A program made the translations under genes and the position numbers. Positions 1 to 5,002 of a stretch of DNA of 5,125 nt are shown here, one piece after another (within the stretch, counting starts at the first letter, position 1; every line of letters begins with the position of its first letter). The notes beneath the pieces are model-generated. The model was given only the letters and a program-made list of their open reading frames with translations. It was not told the DNA's origin and searched no databases. The stretch is from an uncultured bacterium (GTDB lineage: Bacteria > Cyanobacteriota > Vampirovibrionia > Gastranaerophilales > Gastranaerophilaceae), in assembly GCA_902772945.1 (NCBI GenBank), contig CACYCU010000092.1, positions 1 to 5,125 of the forward strand, written 5' to 3'.

Positions 1-726
1 TACAAGACAATTGCTATCTAAAAGATCCCGAAGCGTCTGAACTTGAGGCAAAATTATTCTTCCTTTCGGCGCTTCTTTATCAATCGGCACAACCATTATT
101 ACAGTACCTTTTTCAGGAACCAAATCTCCGGCAATTTTTGGAGGATTGATATAATCATCTGGCAAAAGGTTTATAACTGCCTGTTTAAATTTAGGAATAA
201 TATTATTATCCGATATTGCCGATGTTACAAGAATTCTGTCATTCTGAATCCGCAAATTTTGAAAATCTTGAGTCAAAGCTTCAAAATAGGAACTTTTATC
301 ATCTTGAGAAATGTGAAAAATCTCATTATTTCTAAAATCTTTTATTTGCTCACACTTATTAAACAAAACAATATAAGGAATATCCAGTTCAACAAATTTT
401 TTAATCAACTCTTTTTCATAATTATCAAAATTATCAGGTTCACATACAACTACACCGATATCAATTCTATCAAGAGTCTTCAATGTCTTTTCAGTACGTT
501 GTTTTCCCAATTCTGATTTGTCATCAAGTCCTGCCGTATCAAAAAACGTAACAGGTCCTATCGGCAATAATTCCATAGACTTTTCAACAACATCAGTAGT
601 AGTCCCTGCAATATCAGACACTATAGAAACATCTTGCCCTGTAATTTTATTAATTAGCGAAGATTTTCCGGCATTGGTTTTGCCAAAAAACCCGATGTGT
701 AAACGGTTTTGTTTTAATGCTTTCAT
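1..726 (-). CDS. hydF: [FeFe]-hydrogenase maturation GTPase HydF (3' end beyond window)
   Basis: HydF is the GTPase and Fe-S scaffold on which the 2Fe subcluster of the [FeFe]-hydrogenase H-cluster is assembled by HydE and HydG before transfer to apo-hydrogenase HydA; it is cytoplasmic. The 242 codons present start at ATG 726. They show a P-loop GKTNAGKSS (residues 15-23), switch region GTTTD (41-45), G3 DTAG (63-66) followed by LDD, and a G4-position NKCE (123-126). After the G domain comes the HydF-specific stretch GDLVPEKGTVIMVVPIDKEAP, then GRIILPQVQTLRDLLD at about residues 222-237, which begins the dimerisation domain. The family is about 400 residues, so the Cys/His cluster-binding C-terminus lies outside the window. 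No clear Shine-Dalgarno precedes the ATG. The start was chosen because the protein fits the family N-terminus and the only nearby upstream ATG is in another frame. The gene stands apart from rpsO behind a terminator. The G4 Glu in place of the usual Asp is odd. The family call is very secure. Confidence 0.96.
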   Translation of the reverse strand, partial: MKALKQNRLHIGFFGKTNAGKSSLINKITGQDVSIVSDIAGTTTDVVEKSMELLPIGPVTFFDTAGLDDKSELGKQRTEKTLKTLDRIDIGVVVCEPDNFDNYEKELIKKFVELDIPYIVLFNKCEQIKDFRNNEIFHISQDDKSSYFEALTQDFQNLRIQNDRILVTSAISDNNIIPKFKQAVINLLPDDYINPPKIAGDLVPEKGTVIMVVPIDKEAPKGRIILPQVQTLRDLLDSNCLV

Positions 727-850
727 ATAATCATTTTATAATAAACAAAAATATATTTTATAAGTTTTGTAAAACATTAATAGAAATATGGTCAATTTAT
801 CAATCCAAAATTTCTTAATAATATTATGGGAAATAAAGGGGAAAATATTT
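727..850. other. Divergent intergenic region between hydF and the small peptide gene
   Basis: This 124-nt gap must hold the hydF promoter (minus) and the promoter of the 64-aa peptide (plus). It is very AT-rich. Several -10-like hexamers occur, such as TATTAT at 822-827 on plus and TATAAA at 757-762 and 735-740 on minus. None is paired with a convincing -35 at 16-18 nt, so I do not name a specific promoter. Confidence 0.5.
835..841 (+). promoter_or_regulatory. Ribosome binding site of the 64-aa peptide gene
   Basis: AAAGGGG sits 9 nt before ATG 851. It is a strong Shine-Dalgarno match for this AT-rich sequence and decides the start in favour of 851 over the in-frame ATG at 788. Confidence 0.6.
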
Positions 851-1045
851 ATGAAAAAATTCGGAGCTATTTTGTTATCAATTATTAGCGTAATTACACT
901 TTTGGCAAGTTTGAACTTTAACACAATAACTGATAATAAAAACTTTTTAAGCATTGACTGCATAAAAAAACAGGAACTTAATCTTTTACATATAAAAACT
1001 AAAAAATGTAATATAATGAATCCAAACAGAAAAAGAACTTGTTAA
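851..1045 (+). CDS. Small putative secreted or membrane-anchored peptide, 64 aa, unrecognised
   Basis: I do not recognise this protein. It is 64 residues long, starts with Lys-Lys, and has an uninterrupted hydrophobic stretch at residues 4-21 ending LLAS-L. That resembles a Sec signal peptide or a single N-terminal membrane anchor. The remaining 43 residues are polar and basic, with cysteines at 37, 53 and 64 and a C-terminal RKRTC. There is no lipobox cysteine directly after the hydrophobic stretch. The start at 851 is preferred over the in-frame ATG at 788 because AAAGGGG (835-841) lies 9 nt upstream and because the hydrophobic segment then sits at the N-terminus. It is the only plus-strand gene, divergent from hydF and convergent with rpsO, and it ends just before a hairpin terminator with a T-run in the right direction. 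A good SD, signal-like N-terminus and terminator together support a real gene, but the small size leaves doubt. Confidence 0.55.
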   Translation: MKKFGAILLSIISVITLLASLNFNTITDNKNFLSIDCIKKQELNLLHIKTKKCNIMNPNRKRTC

Positions 1046-1057
1046 ATTTTTTGCATA

Positions 1058-1083
1058 AGAAAGACCGCCGAAGCGGTCTTTTT
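1058..1083. terminator. Bidirectional Rho-independent terminator between the small peptide gene and rpsO
   Basis: AAGACCGC (1061-1068) pairs perfectly with GCGGTCTT (1073-1080) around a 4-nt loop, and the stem extends outward by three more pairs (one G-U) to 1058/1083. On the plus strand it is followed by TTT, giving a run of five Ts (1079-1083), 13 nt after the stop of the small peptide gene. On the minus strand the loop reads C-UUCG-G, the extra-stable tetraloop common in terminators, followed by TCTTTCTT; it starts 26 nt after the rpsO stop. The tetraloop orientation suggests that rpsO is the main client. It also separates rpsO from hydF. Confidence 0.88.
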
Positions 1084-1108
1084 AACATTTTGGTAAATTT
1101 TTAATTTA

Positions 1109-1372
1109 CTAACCACGAATACCGAGTTTTTTAACTAATTCTCTGTATCCGTCCAAGTTTCTTGATTTCAAGTAAGATAACAATCTTTTTCTTTTACCTA
1201 CCATCATCAAAAGGCCTCTTTTAGTTGCGTAATCATTTTTGTTAGATTTCAAATGTTCAGTCAACTCAGAGATTTTCTTGCTCATCATAGCAACTTGAAC
1301 TTCAGTAGAACCGGTATCTTTAGCATCTTTACCATACTTTTTAACAATTTCTTGCTTGTTTTTAAGATTCAT
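1109..1372 (-). CDS. rpsO: 30S ribosomal protein S15
   Basis: S15 is a primary 16S rRNA-binding protein that binds the three-way junction of the central domain and nucleates assembly of the 30S platform. The 87 residues match the family length (89 in E. coli). They contain the signature DTGSTEVQV (19-27), then H40, D47 and T50 in the rRNA-contact segment (His, Asp and Ser in E. coli; Ser to Thr here), followed by KRGLLMMVGKRKRLLSYL and a C-terminal LGIRG. A longer reading from 1432 would add 20 residues with no family counterpart. ATG 1372 is chosen because AAGGA (1380-1384) lies 7 nt upstream and the family N-terminus begins there. The gene has its own likely promoter (1428-1455), a leader hairpin, and a terminator 26 nt after the stop. 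It is not followed by pnp, the common neighbour in many bacteria. The identity is certain. Confidence 0.98.
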   Translation of the reverse strand: MNLKNKQEIVKKYGKDAKDTGSTEVQVAMMSKKISELTEHLKSNKNDYATKRGLLMMVGKRKRLLSYLKSRNLDGYRELVKKLGIRG

Positions 1373-1377
1373 GTTAA

Positions 1378-1386
1378 TTTCCTTTT
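1378..1386 (-). promoter_or_regulatory. Ribosome binding site of rpsO
   Basis: On the minus strand AAAAGGAAA lies upstream of ATG 1372, with AAGGA spaced 7 nt from it. This fixes the short S15 start over the in-frame ATG at 1432. Confidence 0.8.
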
Positions 1387-1392
1387 CTTGTT

Positions 1393-1416
1393 GAGTGATT
1401 ATTGGCGTAAGCACTC
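1393..1416 (-). promoter_or_regulatory. Hairpin in the rpsO leader, possible S15 autoregulatory element
   Basis: In the minus-strand RNA, GAGUG (1416-1412) pairs with CACUC (1397-1393). After one C/U mismatch UUA pairs with UAA, closing a CGCCAA loop. The hairpin lies between the putative promoter and the ribosome binding site, 6 nt before the purine run. S15 represses its own mRNA through leader structures in several unrelated bacteria, so the position is suggestive. The short stem with an internal mismatch could also arise by chance. Confidence 0.35.
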
Positions 1417-1427
1417 TACAAACATGA

Positions 1428-1455
1428 ATCATAATATATCAAAAAAAAATTGCAA
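1428..1455 (-). promoter_or_regulatory. Putative sigma-70 promoter for rpsO
   Basis: On the minus strand TTGCAA (1455-1450) is followed after 16 nt, including a run of nine Ts, by TATGAT (1433-1428). Transcription would start near 1421, giving a leader of about 50 nt before ATG 1372. The element lies in the 91-nt gap after the coiled-coil gene. TATTAT at 1436-1431 is an alternative -10 but is spaced only 13 nt. Confidence 0.55.
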
Positions 1456-1463
1456 GGGGGTAT

Positions 1464-1994
1464 TTATATAGCTCTATGAGCTAAATATGATGCTATAGAT
1501 AAATATATATCCGCATCTAAATCAGCTGTTTTATAGTTCTTTTCAGCTTTATCAACCAAGCCGTTTTCATAGTCGCTTTCAGAATTTGCATATCTTTTTT
1601 GAATTTTTTCTAATTCGGCTTTTAATGTTGTTCTTTGACCTTTTGCAACCTGATACTTAGCCCAAGCTTCTTCAAATTCGGCTTGTTTTTCTTCATAACG
1701 TTTTAATAGCAATTCAACAAATTCTTTGCTTGGGTTTCTGCCTTGCAATATGCCTTCAATTTCACTTGCTAATGCTGCATTTTTAACATTTGGCAATTTT
1801 GCCAAAATTTCTTCCACTTCTTTTGACTTAACAGATTGTTCTTTTTTCATTGGATTTGTACAAAAAGACCACGCTGAAGAGGTTTTCAAGGCCCGCATAA
1901 AATATGCATCATATGACATAGTTTTGCCTAAGGGGCTTGAATAAAACTGCTCCTTTGACATTATTCCCTGATTTTGATTTACGTCATATACCAT
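1464..1994 (-). CDS. Hypothetical cytoplasmic protein with a long coiled-coil region, 176 aa
   Basis: I do not recognise this family. The protein has 176 residues and no signal peptide or membrane segment. Residues 1-50 are mixed (VYDVNQNQG, then a stretch ending WSFCTNPMKKEQ) with the single cysteine at 45. Residues 55-85 look helical. From about 90 to 160 the sequence is rich in Glu, Lys, Ala and Gln with heptad-like spacing (LLLKRYEEKQAEFEEAWAKY, then LKAELEKIQKRYANSESDYE), which suggests a coiled coil or helical bundle. The last 20 residues (DIYLSIASYLAHRAI) are more hydrophobic. Start 1994 is supported by AAAGGA (2000-2005), 5 nt upstream. It lies 77 nt after tadA and 91 nt before rpsO on the same strand, so it may be its own unit or the tail of the tadA operon. 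The tyrosine- and glutamate-rich coil recalls small structural or secretion-accessory proteins, but I would not assign a role. Clean length, SD and coding-like composition make it a real gene. Confidence 0.8.
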   Translation of the reverse strand: MVYDVNQNQGIMSKEQFYSSPLGKTMSYDAYFMRALKTSSAWSFCTNPMKKEQSVKSKEVEEILAKLPNVKNAALASEIEGILQGRNPSKEFVELLLKRYEEKQAEFEEAWAKYQVAKGQRTTLKAELEKIQKRYANSESDYENGLVDKAEKNYKTADLDADIYLSIASYLAHRAI

Positions 1995-2018
1995 AGCAAT
2001 CCTTTAATTTTATACTCT

Positions 2019-2046
2019 TTTATATATAAAGTATTTACTTGTTAAA
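2019..2046 (-). promoter_or_regulatory. Weak putative promoter for the coiled-coil gene
   Basis: On the minus strand TTTAAC (2046-2041) and TATAAA (2024-2019) are separated by 16 nt, upstream of ATG 1994. The spacer contains the palindrome AAGTAAATACTT (2040-2029), which could be an operator. In such AT-rich sequence both can occur by chance. No clear terminator separates tadA from this gene, so read-through is also possible. Confidence 0.25.
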
Positions 2047-2071
2047 TAATTGTCTTTTTTGTAAAGAAATA

Positions 2072-2500
2072 TTAACGTGCAACATTTCTTAAATTTTTAA
2101 AATAACTGTTTAACATTTCATTGCATTCATTTTCCATAATTCCGCCATAAACTTGCAATTTAGAATTTGCAACAGAGCGCAAATCAATTTTTGAACCGAA
2201 TGCACCATAATTTAAATCATATGAACCAAAATAGACCGTTTTAATTCGCGAATTAAGAATAGCCCAAGCACACATAGGACAAGGTTCAAGGGTAACATAC
2301 ATATCACAATCATCCAATCTCCAGCGTCCAAGTTTTTGTTCAGCTTCCCGAATTGCAAGGATTTCTGCGTGCGCAGTCACATCGAGATTTTGTTCTTTAC
2401 GGTTGCAGGCTGCTGCAACTACCAAGCCGTCTTTTACAATAACAGCACCTACAGGAATTTCGCCTTTTGCCTGCTTTGCAAGTTCAATTGCGCGTTTCAT
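2072..2500 (-). CDS. tadA: tRNA-specific adenosine deaminase TadA
   Basis: TadA converts A34 to inosine in the anticodon of tRNA-Arg(ACG), so that one tRNA reads CGU, CGC and CGA; it is a zinc enzyme of the cytidine/deoxycytidylate deaminase fold and acts as a dimer in the cytoplasm. The 142 residues show the PVGAVIV strand (16-22), zinc ligand and catalytic Glu in HAE (H44, E46), and PCPMC (73-77) with zinc ligands C74 and C77. SRIKTVYFGSYD (84-95) and GAFGS (99-103) match the TadA pattern better than other deaminases. It is shorter than E. coli TadA (167 aa), mainly at the N-terminus. The start at 2500 overlaps the kinase stop as ATGA and has AAGAAGG (2507-2513) 6 nt upstream, which supports translational coupling. 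A related purine or cytosine deaminase is possible but less likely. Confidence 0.93.
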   Translation of the reverse strand: MKRAIELAKQAKGEIPVGAVIVKDGLVVAAACNRKEQNLDVTAHAEILAIREAEQKLGRWRLDDCDMYVTLEPCPMCAWAILNSRIKTVYFGSYDLNYGAFGSKIDLRSVANSKLQVYGGIMENECNEMLNSYFKNLRNVAR

Positions 2501-4167
2501 TTTATACCTTCTTTTGAAAGCTTAAGGGTAATTTCAACACAAAAGCCGCAAGTTTCATCACTGTGAAGGACAATTTTTCCGTTCATTGCTTCAATCAAAC
2601 CTTTTACTATAAACAAGCCCAGGCCTGTACCTCGGGTTGTTCTTGTTGTGTTGTCATCAAGACGAATAAATTTTTCAAACAATTTTTTTAATTTTGCTTG
2701 AGGAATAATTTCACAATCATTTTTTACAAAAATTTTAGCTTTATTTTTTTCCGGATATGCTTCAACTATAATCTTTGAGTCTTCGGAAGCATATTTTGCA
2801 GCATTTTCCAACAGATTTGCAAACACTTGAATTAGGCGGTCTTTATCTGCTTCAATAAGCGGGAAATCCTCAGCTACTTTAAAAATTATTTCTTTATTTG
2901 CTTTGTTTTTAATTAACAGACGAGATTCTTCCAAAACTTCAGGAAGCCAGACATCTTCTGTAATAGTTTTAAGCCTCATGCCCTCGATATCCGGAATTGT
3001 AAGCAAATCTTCAATTAATCTTTTCAACCTTTCAGATTGTTCTTTAATTATTCTAAGCGATTTTTCTTTTGTTTCTTCATCAATAATTATATCTTGGCGC
3101 ATTAACCTTGATGTATAACCTTGAATACTCGTCAAAGGTGTTCTTAATTCATGGCTTACTGTATCAATTAAGTTTGATCTGAACTCATTTAATTGTTTTA
3201 ATTCAACATTGTTTTTCTTTAACTGTTTATATGATTTGTGGATTTCATTTGCCATCCTGTTAAATTCAAACGCCAAAAATATAATTTCGTGCGGAGTAAA
3301 CGCAGTCGTCAAAAGCCTTATTTGTCTTTCATAATTACCTTTTGATATTGCTATAATCCCTTTAAACAATTGCCTTATATTGATATAAAGATAATATGTA
3401 TAAATTCCGATTACCAAAATTATTGCAAGCGCAGCTATCAGACAAGATAAGATTATTTTTAAACTGTTATTTGTAATAGCTTTTTTTGTAATTTTTTCAG
3501 TTGTATTAACAATAATAGTTATATTTGGATTTTCTTTAGAAACATAAACCAAAGGTTGATTTTTTACATCACCAAAAATAACAGGAGTTTGTTTTTTCAA
3601 TTTTTGCGGAAGTAATGCTATAGTTTTCTTAAAGGCTTCTTCACTGTAATTATGCTCTGCAATAAGATTTCTATTGCTTCCAATCACATAAATTTGTCTT
3701 TTTTCATCAGGAAGTGAACGAAACAATTCATCTCTCATCGCGGAAATTTTGTATGTTGCCACGAGGAAATTTCCGTCTGAAAGTTTATAAGGAACTGTAG
3801 CTTTTTTGTTTTCTCTGTTTTTAATTTTGATATCTTCAAGTTGTTTTTCATCAGCAATACTCAAATCATCACAGTCGAAAAGAGTTTTTTCAACACTATC
3901 AAGATATTTTTGTTTTGCACTTTTTCCAGGGAAATATTTTAAAGAAACAGCAACCTGCTCAAGGCTGTTATTAACGGTTTTGTTGAAAAAATCTATTTCA
4001 TCCGAAACCATATTTGCTATTAAAACAGCAGATTCTCTAAGTTGATGTCTCATTGATTGTTGGTTAATATTATTGATAATAAAACCGCTTATCGACATCG
4101 GAATTATTACCGCAAAAAAGAAAACTATAGCAATCTGTTCAACTATTTTTAGGTGTTTATTAAACAT
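2497..4167 (-). CDS. Membrane-bound sensor histidine kinase with Cache-like sensor, HAMP and degenerate G1 box
   Basis: This is the sensor of a two-component system; it should autophosphorylate on His and pass phosphate to the adjacent regulator. The 556 residues contain transmembrane helix 1 (about 12-34), an extracytoplasmic sensor of about 200 residues, helix 2 (about 236-262), HAMP (about 263-318, ending FNRMANEIHKSY), and HisKA with phosphoacceptor H339 in SHELRTPLTS. The HATPase domain follows with an N box FANLLENAAKYA (N451, N455), an F box LFEKFIRLDD (496-505) and a G2 box GTGLGL (513-518). The sensor's segments SDGNFLVATYKIS and IYVIGSNRNLIAEH resemble dCache domains, which bind small molecules; the ligand cannot be read. 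The G1 box is unusual: where DxGxGIP is expected, residues 483-489 read NDCEIIP. The start at 4167 overlaps the regulator stop by 1 nt, with GGGGAAG (4172-4178) just upstream. The family assignment is secure; the signal is unknown. Confidence 0.95.
   Translation of the reverse strand: MFNKHLKIVEQIAIVFFFAVIIPMSISGFIINNINQQSMRHQLRESAVLIANMVSDEIDFFNKTVNNSLEQVAVSLKYFPGKSAKQKYLDSVEKTLFDCDDLSIADEKQLEDIKIKNRENKKATVPYKLSDGNFLVATYKISAMRDELFRSLPDEKRQIYVIGSNRNLIAEHNYSEEAFKKTIALLPQKLKKQTPVIFGDVKNQPLVYVSKENPNITIIVNTTEKITKKAITNNSLKIILSCLIAALAIILVIGIYTYYLYINIRQLFKGIIAISKGNYERQIRLLTTAFTPHEIIFLAFEFNRMANEIHKSYKQLKKNNVELKQLNEFRSNLIDTVSHELRTPLTSIQGYTSRLMRQDIIIDEETKEKSLRIIKEQSERLKRLIEDLLTIPDIEGMRLKTITEDVWLPEVLEESRLLIKNKANKEIIFKVAEDFPLIEADKDRLIQVFANLLENAAKYASEDSKIIVEAYPEKNKAKIFVKNDCEIIPQAKLKKLFEKFIRLDDNTTRTTRGTGLGLFIVKGLIEAMNGKIVLHSDETCGFCVEITLKLSKEGIK
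2507..2513 (-). promoter_or_regulatory. Ribosome binding site of tadA inside the kinase gene
   Basis: AAGAAGG on the minus strand lies in the last codons of the kinase gene, 6 nt before the tadA ATG. It supports the 4-nt overlapping start. Confidence 0.65.
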
Positions 4168-4874
4168 TAATCTTCCCCAAAAGGAGTTAGCTTATAACCG
4201 ACATTTGTAACCGTATGCAAATATTTTGGATGTTTTGTATCCGGTTCAATTTTGTTTCTCAAACCGCCAACATGAACCCTTAGCATTCTAACATCTTCAT
4301 TGCTTTCATATCCCCAAACTTCATCTAACAATGTTGCAAGAGTAACCGGATTGTTAAAATGCTGCATAATACAATACAAAATCTCAAATTCAGTAGGGGT
4401 CAATTTTACTTTTTTATTTACAACAACTGCCTCAAGCGTTTCCGGAAAAATTTCAATATCCCCAACCTGTAAAATTTCATCAGAAAGAGATGTTTTGTCT
4501 TCGACCTGATTTCGCCTTAAAAGCACTCTAATTCGCAGCAAAACTTCTTGAATATCAAACGGCTTGACGAGATAATCATCCGCACCGCAATCAAACCCTT
4601 CTGTTTTATCATCAATCGTACCTTTTGCAGTTAACATAAGAATTGGAATAGAAAGTTTTGCTCTTCGAATATTTTTGCAAACATCAAAACCGTTCATTTT
4701 CGGCATCATAACGTCGAGCAAAATTAAATCATAAGTATTATTCAAAGCCTTATTCAGACCTTCCATACCGTCAGATGCAGTATCTACAAAATATCCGCTA
4801 GCCCTGACATCAAACTCCAAAAGTTCTCTAATTTCATCATCATCATCAACTATTAAGATACGCTTTTCGTTCAT
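4167..4874 (-). CDS. OmpR/PhoB-family response regulator
   Basis: This is a DNA-binding response regulator, cognate to the adjoining kinase. The 235 residues form a receiver domain (1-120) with acidic residues D11 and D12, phosphoacceptor D54 in LLDVMMPKMNG, T82 in MLTAKG and K104 in DYLVKPF. After a linker comes a winged-helix domain (about 135-232) with LTPTEFEILYCI, EVWGYESNEDVRMLRVHVGG (recognition-helix region) and the wing HTVTNVGYKL. All catalytic residues are present, so it should be phosphorylatable. The C-terminal style recalls regulators of cyanobacteria and Melainabacteria (RpaB and NblR relatives), but I do not assign a symbol. ATG 4874 gives the normal receiver N-terminus (KRILIVDDD); the SD is poor. 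It is the first gene of the regulator-kinase-tadA operon. Repeats in its promoter region suggest possible autoregulation. Confidence 0.96.
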   Translation of the reverse strand: MNEKRILIVDDDDEIRELLEFDVRASGYFVDTASDGMEGLNKALNNTYDLILLDVMMPKMNGFDVCKNIRRAKLSIPILMLTAKGTIDDKTEGFDCGADDYLVKPFDIQEVLLRIRVLLRRNQVEDKTSLSDEILQVGDIEIFPETLEAVVVNKKVKLTPTEFEILYCIMQHFNNPVTLATLLDEVWGYESNEDVRMLRVHVGGLRNKIEPDTKHPKYLHTVTNVGYKLTPFGED

Positions 4875-4888
4875 AGACTAATTCTATA

Positions 4889-4904
4889 AAAATTTAGAAA
4901 TTTT
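4889..4904. repeat. Inverted repeat in the leader of the regulator operon
   Basis: AAAATTT (4889-4895) and AAATTTT (4898-4904) are perfect inverted arms around AG. The element lies between the putative -10 and the start codon, at or just after the predicted transcript start, where an operator could sit. It consists only of A and T runs and may be accidental. Confidence 0.25.
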
Positions 4905-4912
4905 AGCAATTG

Positions 4913-4918
4913 ATTATA
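4913..4918 (-). promoter_or_regulatory. Putative -10 element of the regulator-kinase-tadA operon
   Basis: A perfect TATAAT on the minus strand would place the transcript start near 4906, about 31 nt before ATG 4874. No -35 hexamer is recognisable at 16-18 nt; that space is occupied by a 14-nt direct repeat. This arrangement is typical of activator-dependent promoters, but AT-rich DNA makes a chance match possible. Confidence 0.4.
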
Positions 4919-4926
4919 AAGAAATT

Positions 4927-4954
4927 TGAATAATATTATCTTAATTATTTTATC
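4927..4954 (-). repeat. Tandem 14-nt imperfect direct repeat upstream of the regulator gene
   Basis: On the minus strand GATAAAATAATTAA (4954-4941) is followed immediately by GATAATATTATTCA (4940-4927), matching at 11 of 14 positions. It ends 8 nt before the TATAAT and covers the expected -35 region. OmpR/PhoB-family regulators bind head-to-tail direct repeats in such positions, so autoregulation is a reasonable guess. The low sequence complexity limits confidence. Confidence 0.3.
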
Positions 4955-5002
4955 ATATTAAAAAATCTACTATATAAGTGCCCTGATTTAAGCTATTATT
5001 TT

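Larger units (their letters stand above)
4875..5002. other. AT-rich intergenic region upstream of the regulator operon
   Basis: This 128-nt gap lies between the pilin-like stop and the regulator start on the same strand. Besides the -10, direct repeat and inverted repeat listed separately, I see no RNA gene, terminator hairpin or further open frame in it. Confidence 0.5.

Noticed and set aside
43..516. Plus-strand open frame of 157 codons
   Set aside because: It lies antisense to hydF, whose minus frame has full GTPase motifs; the plus translation is rich in Ile, Asn and Phe with no recognisable pattern.
518..730. Plus-strand open frame antisense to the HydF P-loop region
   Set aside because: The minus strand encodes GKTNAGKSS and DTAG here, so the plus frame is a shadow.
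788..850. N-terminal extension of the small peptide gene to ATG 788
   Set aside because: It would bury the hydrophobic signal-like segment, and the strong AAAGGGG lies before ATG 851, not 788.
736..963. Minus-strand open frame of 75 codons upstream of hydF
   Set aside because: It overlaps the signal-bearing plus-strand small gene, has no convincing ribosome binding site, and its composition is that of AT-rich non-coding shadow sequence.
1373..1432. 20-residue N-terminal extension of S15
   Set aside because: There is no family counterpart, the ribosome binding site is at 1378-1386, and the extension would include the putative -10 and leader hairpin.
1470..1482. Perfect small hairpin AGCTC-TAT-GAGCT as a terminator for the coiled-coil gene
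   Set aside because: The stem is only 5 bp, it lies inside the coding end, and the T-run is about 20 nt away and serves better as the rpsO promoter spacer.
2903..3118. Plus-strand open frame within the kinase gene
   Set aside because: It is antisense to conserved HisKA/HATPase coding sequence and has no motif of its own; the same holds for 3806-4045 and 4300-4509.
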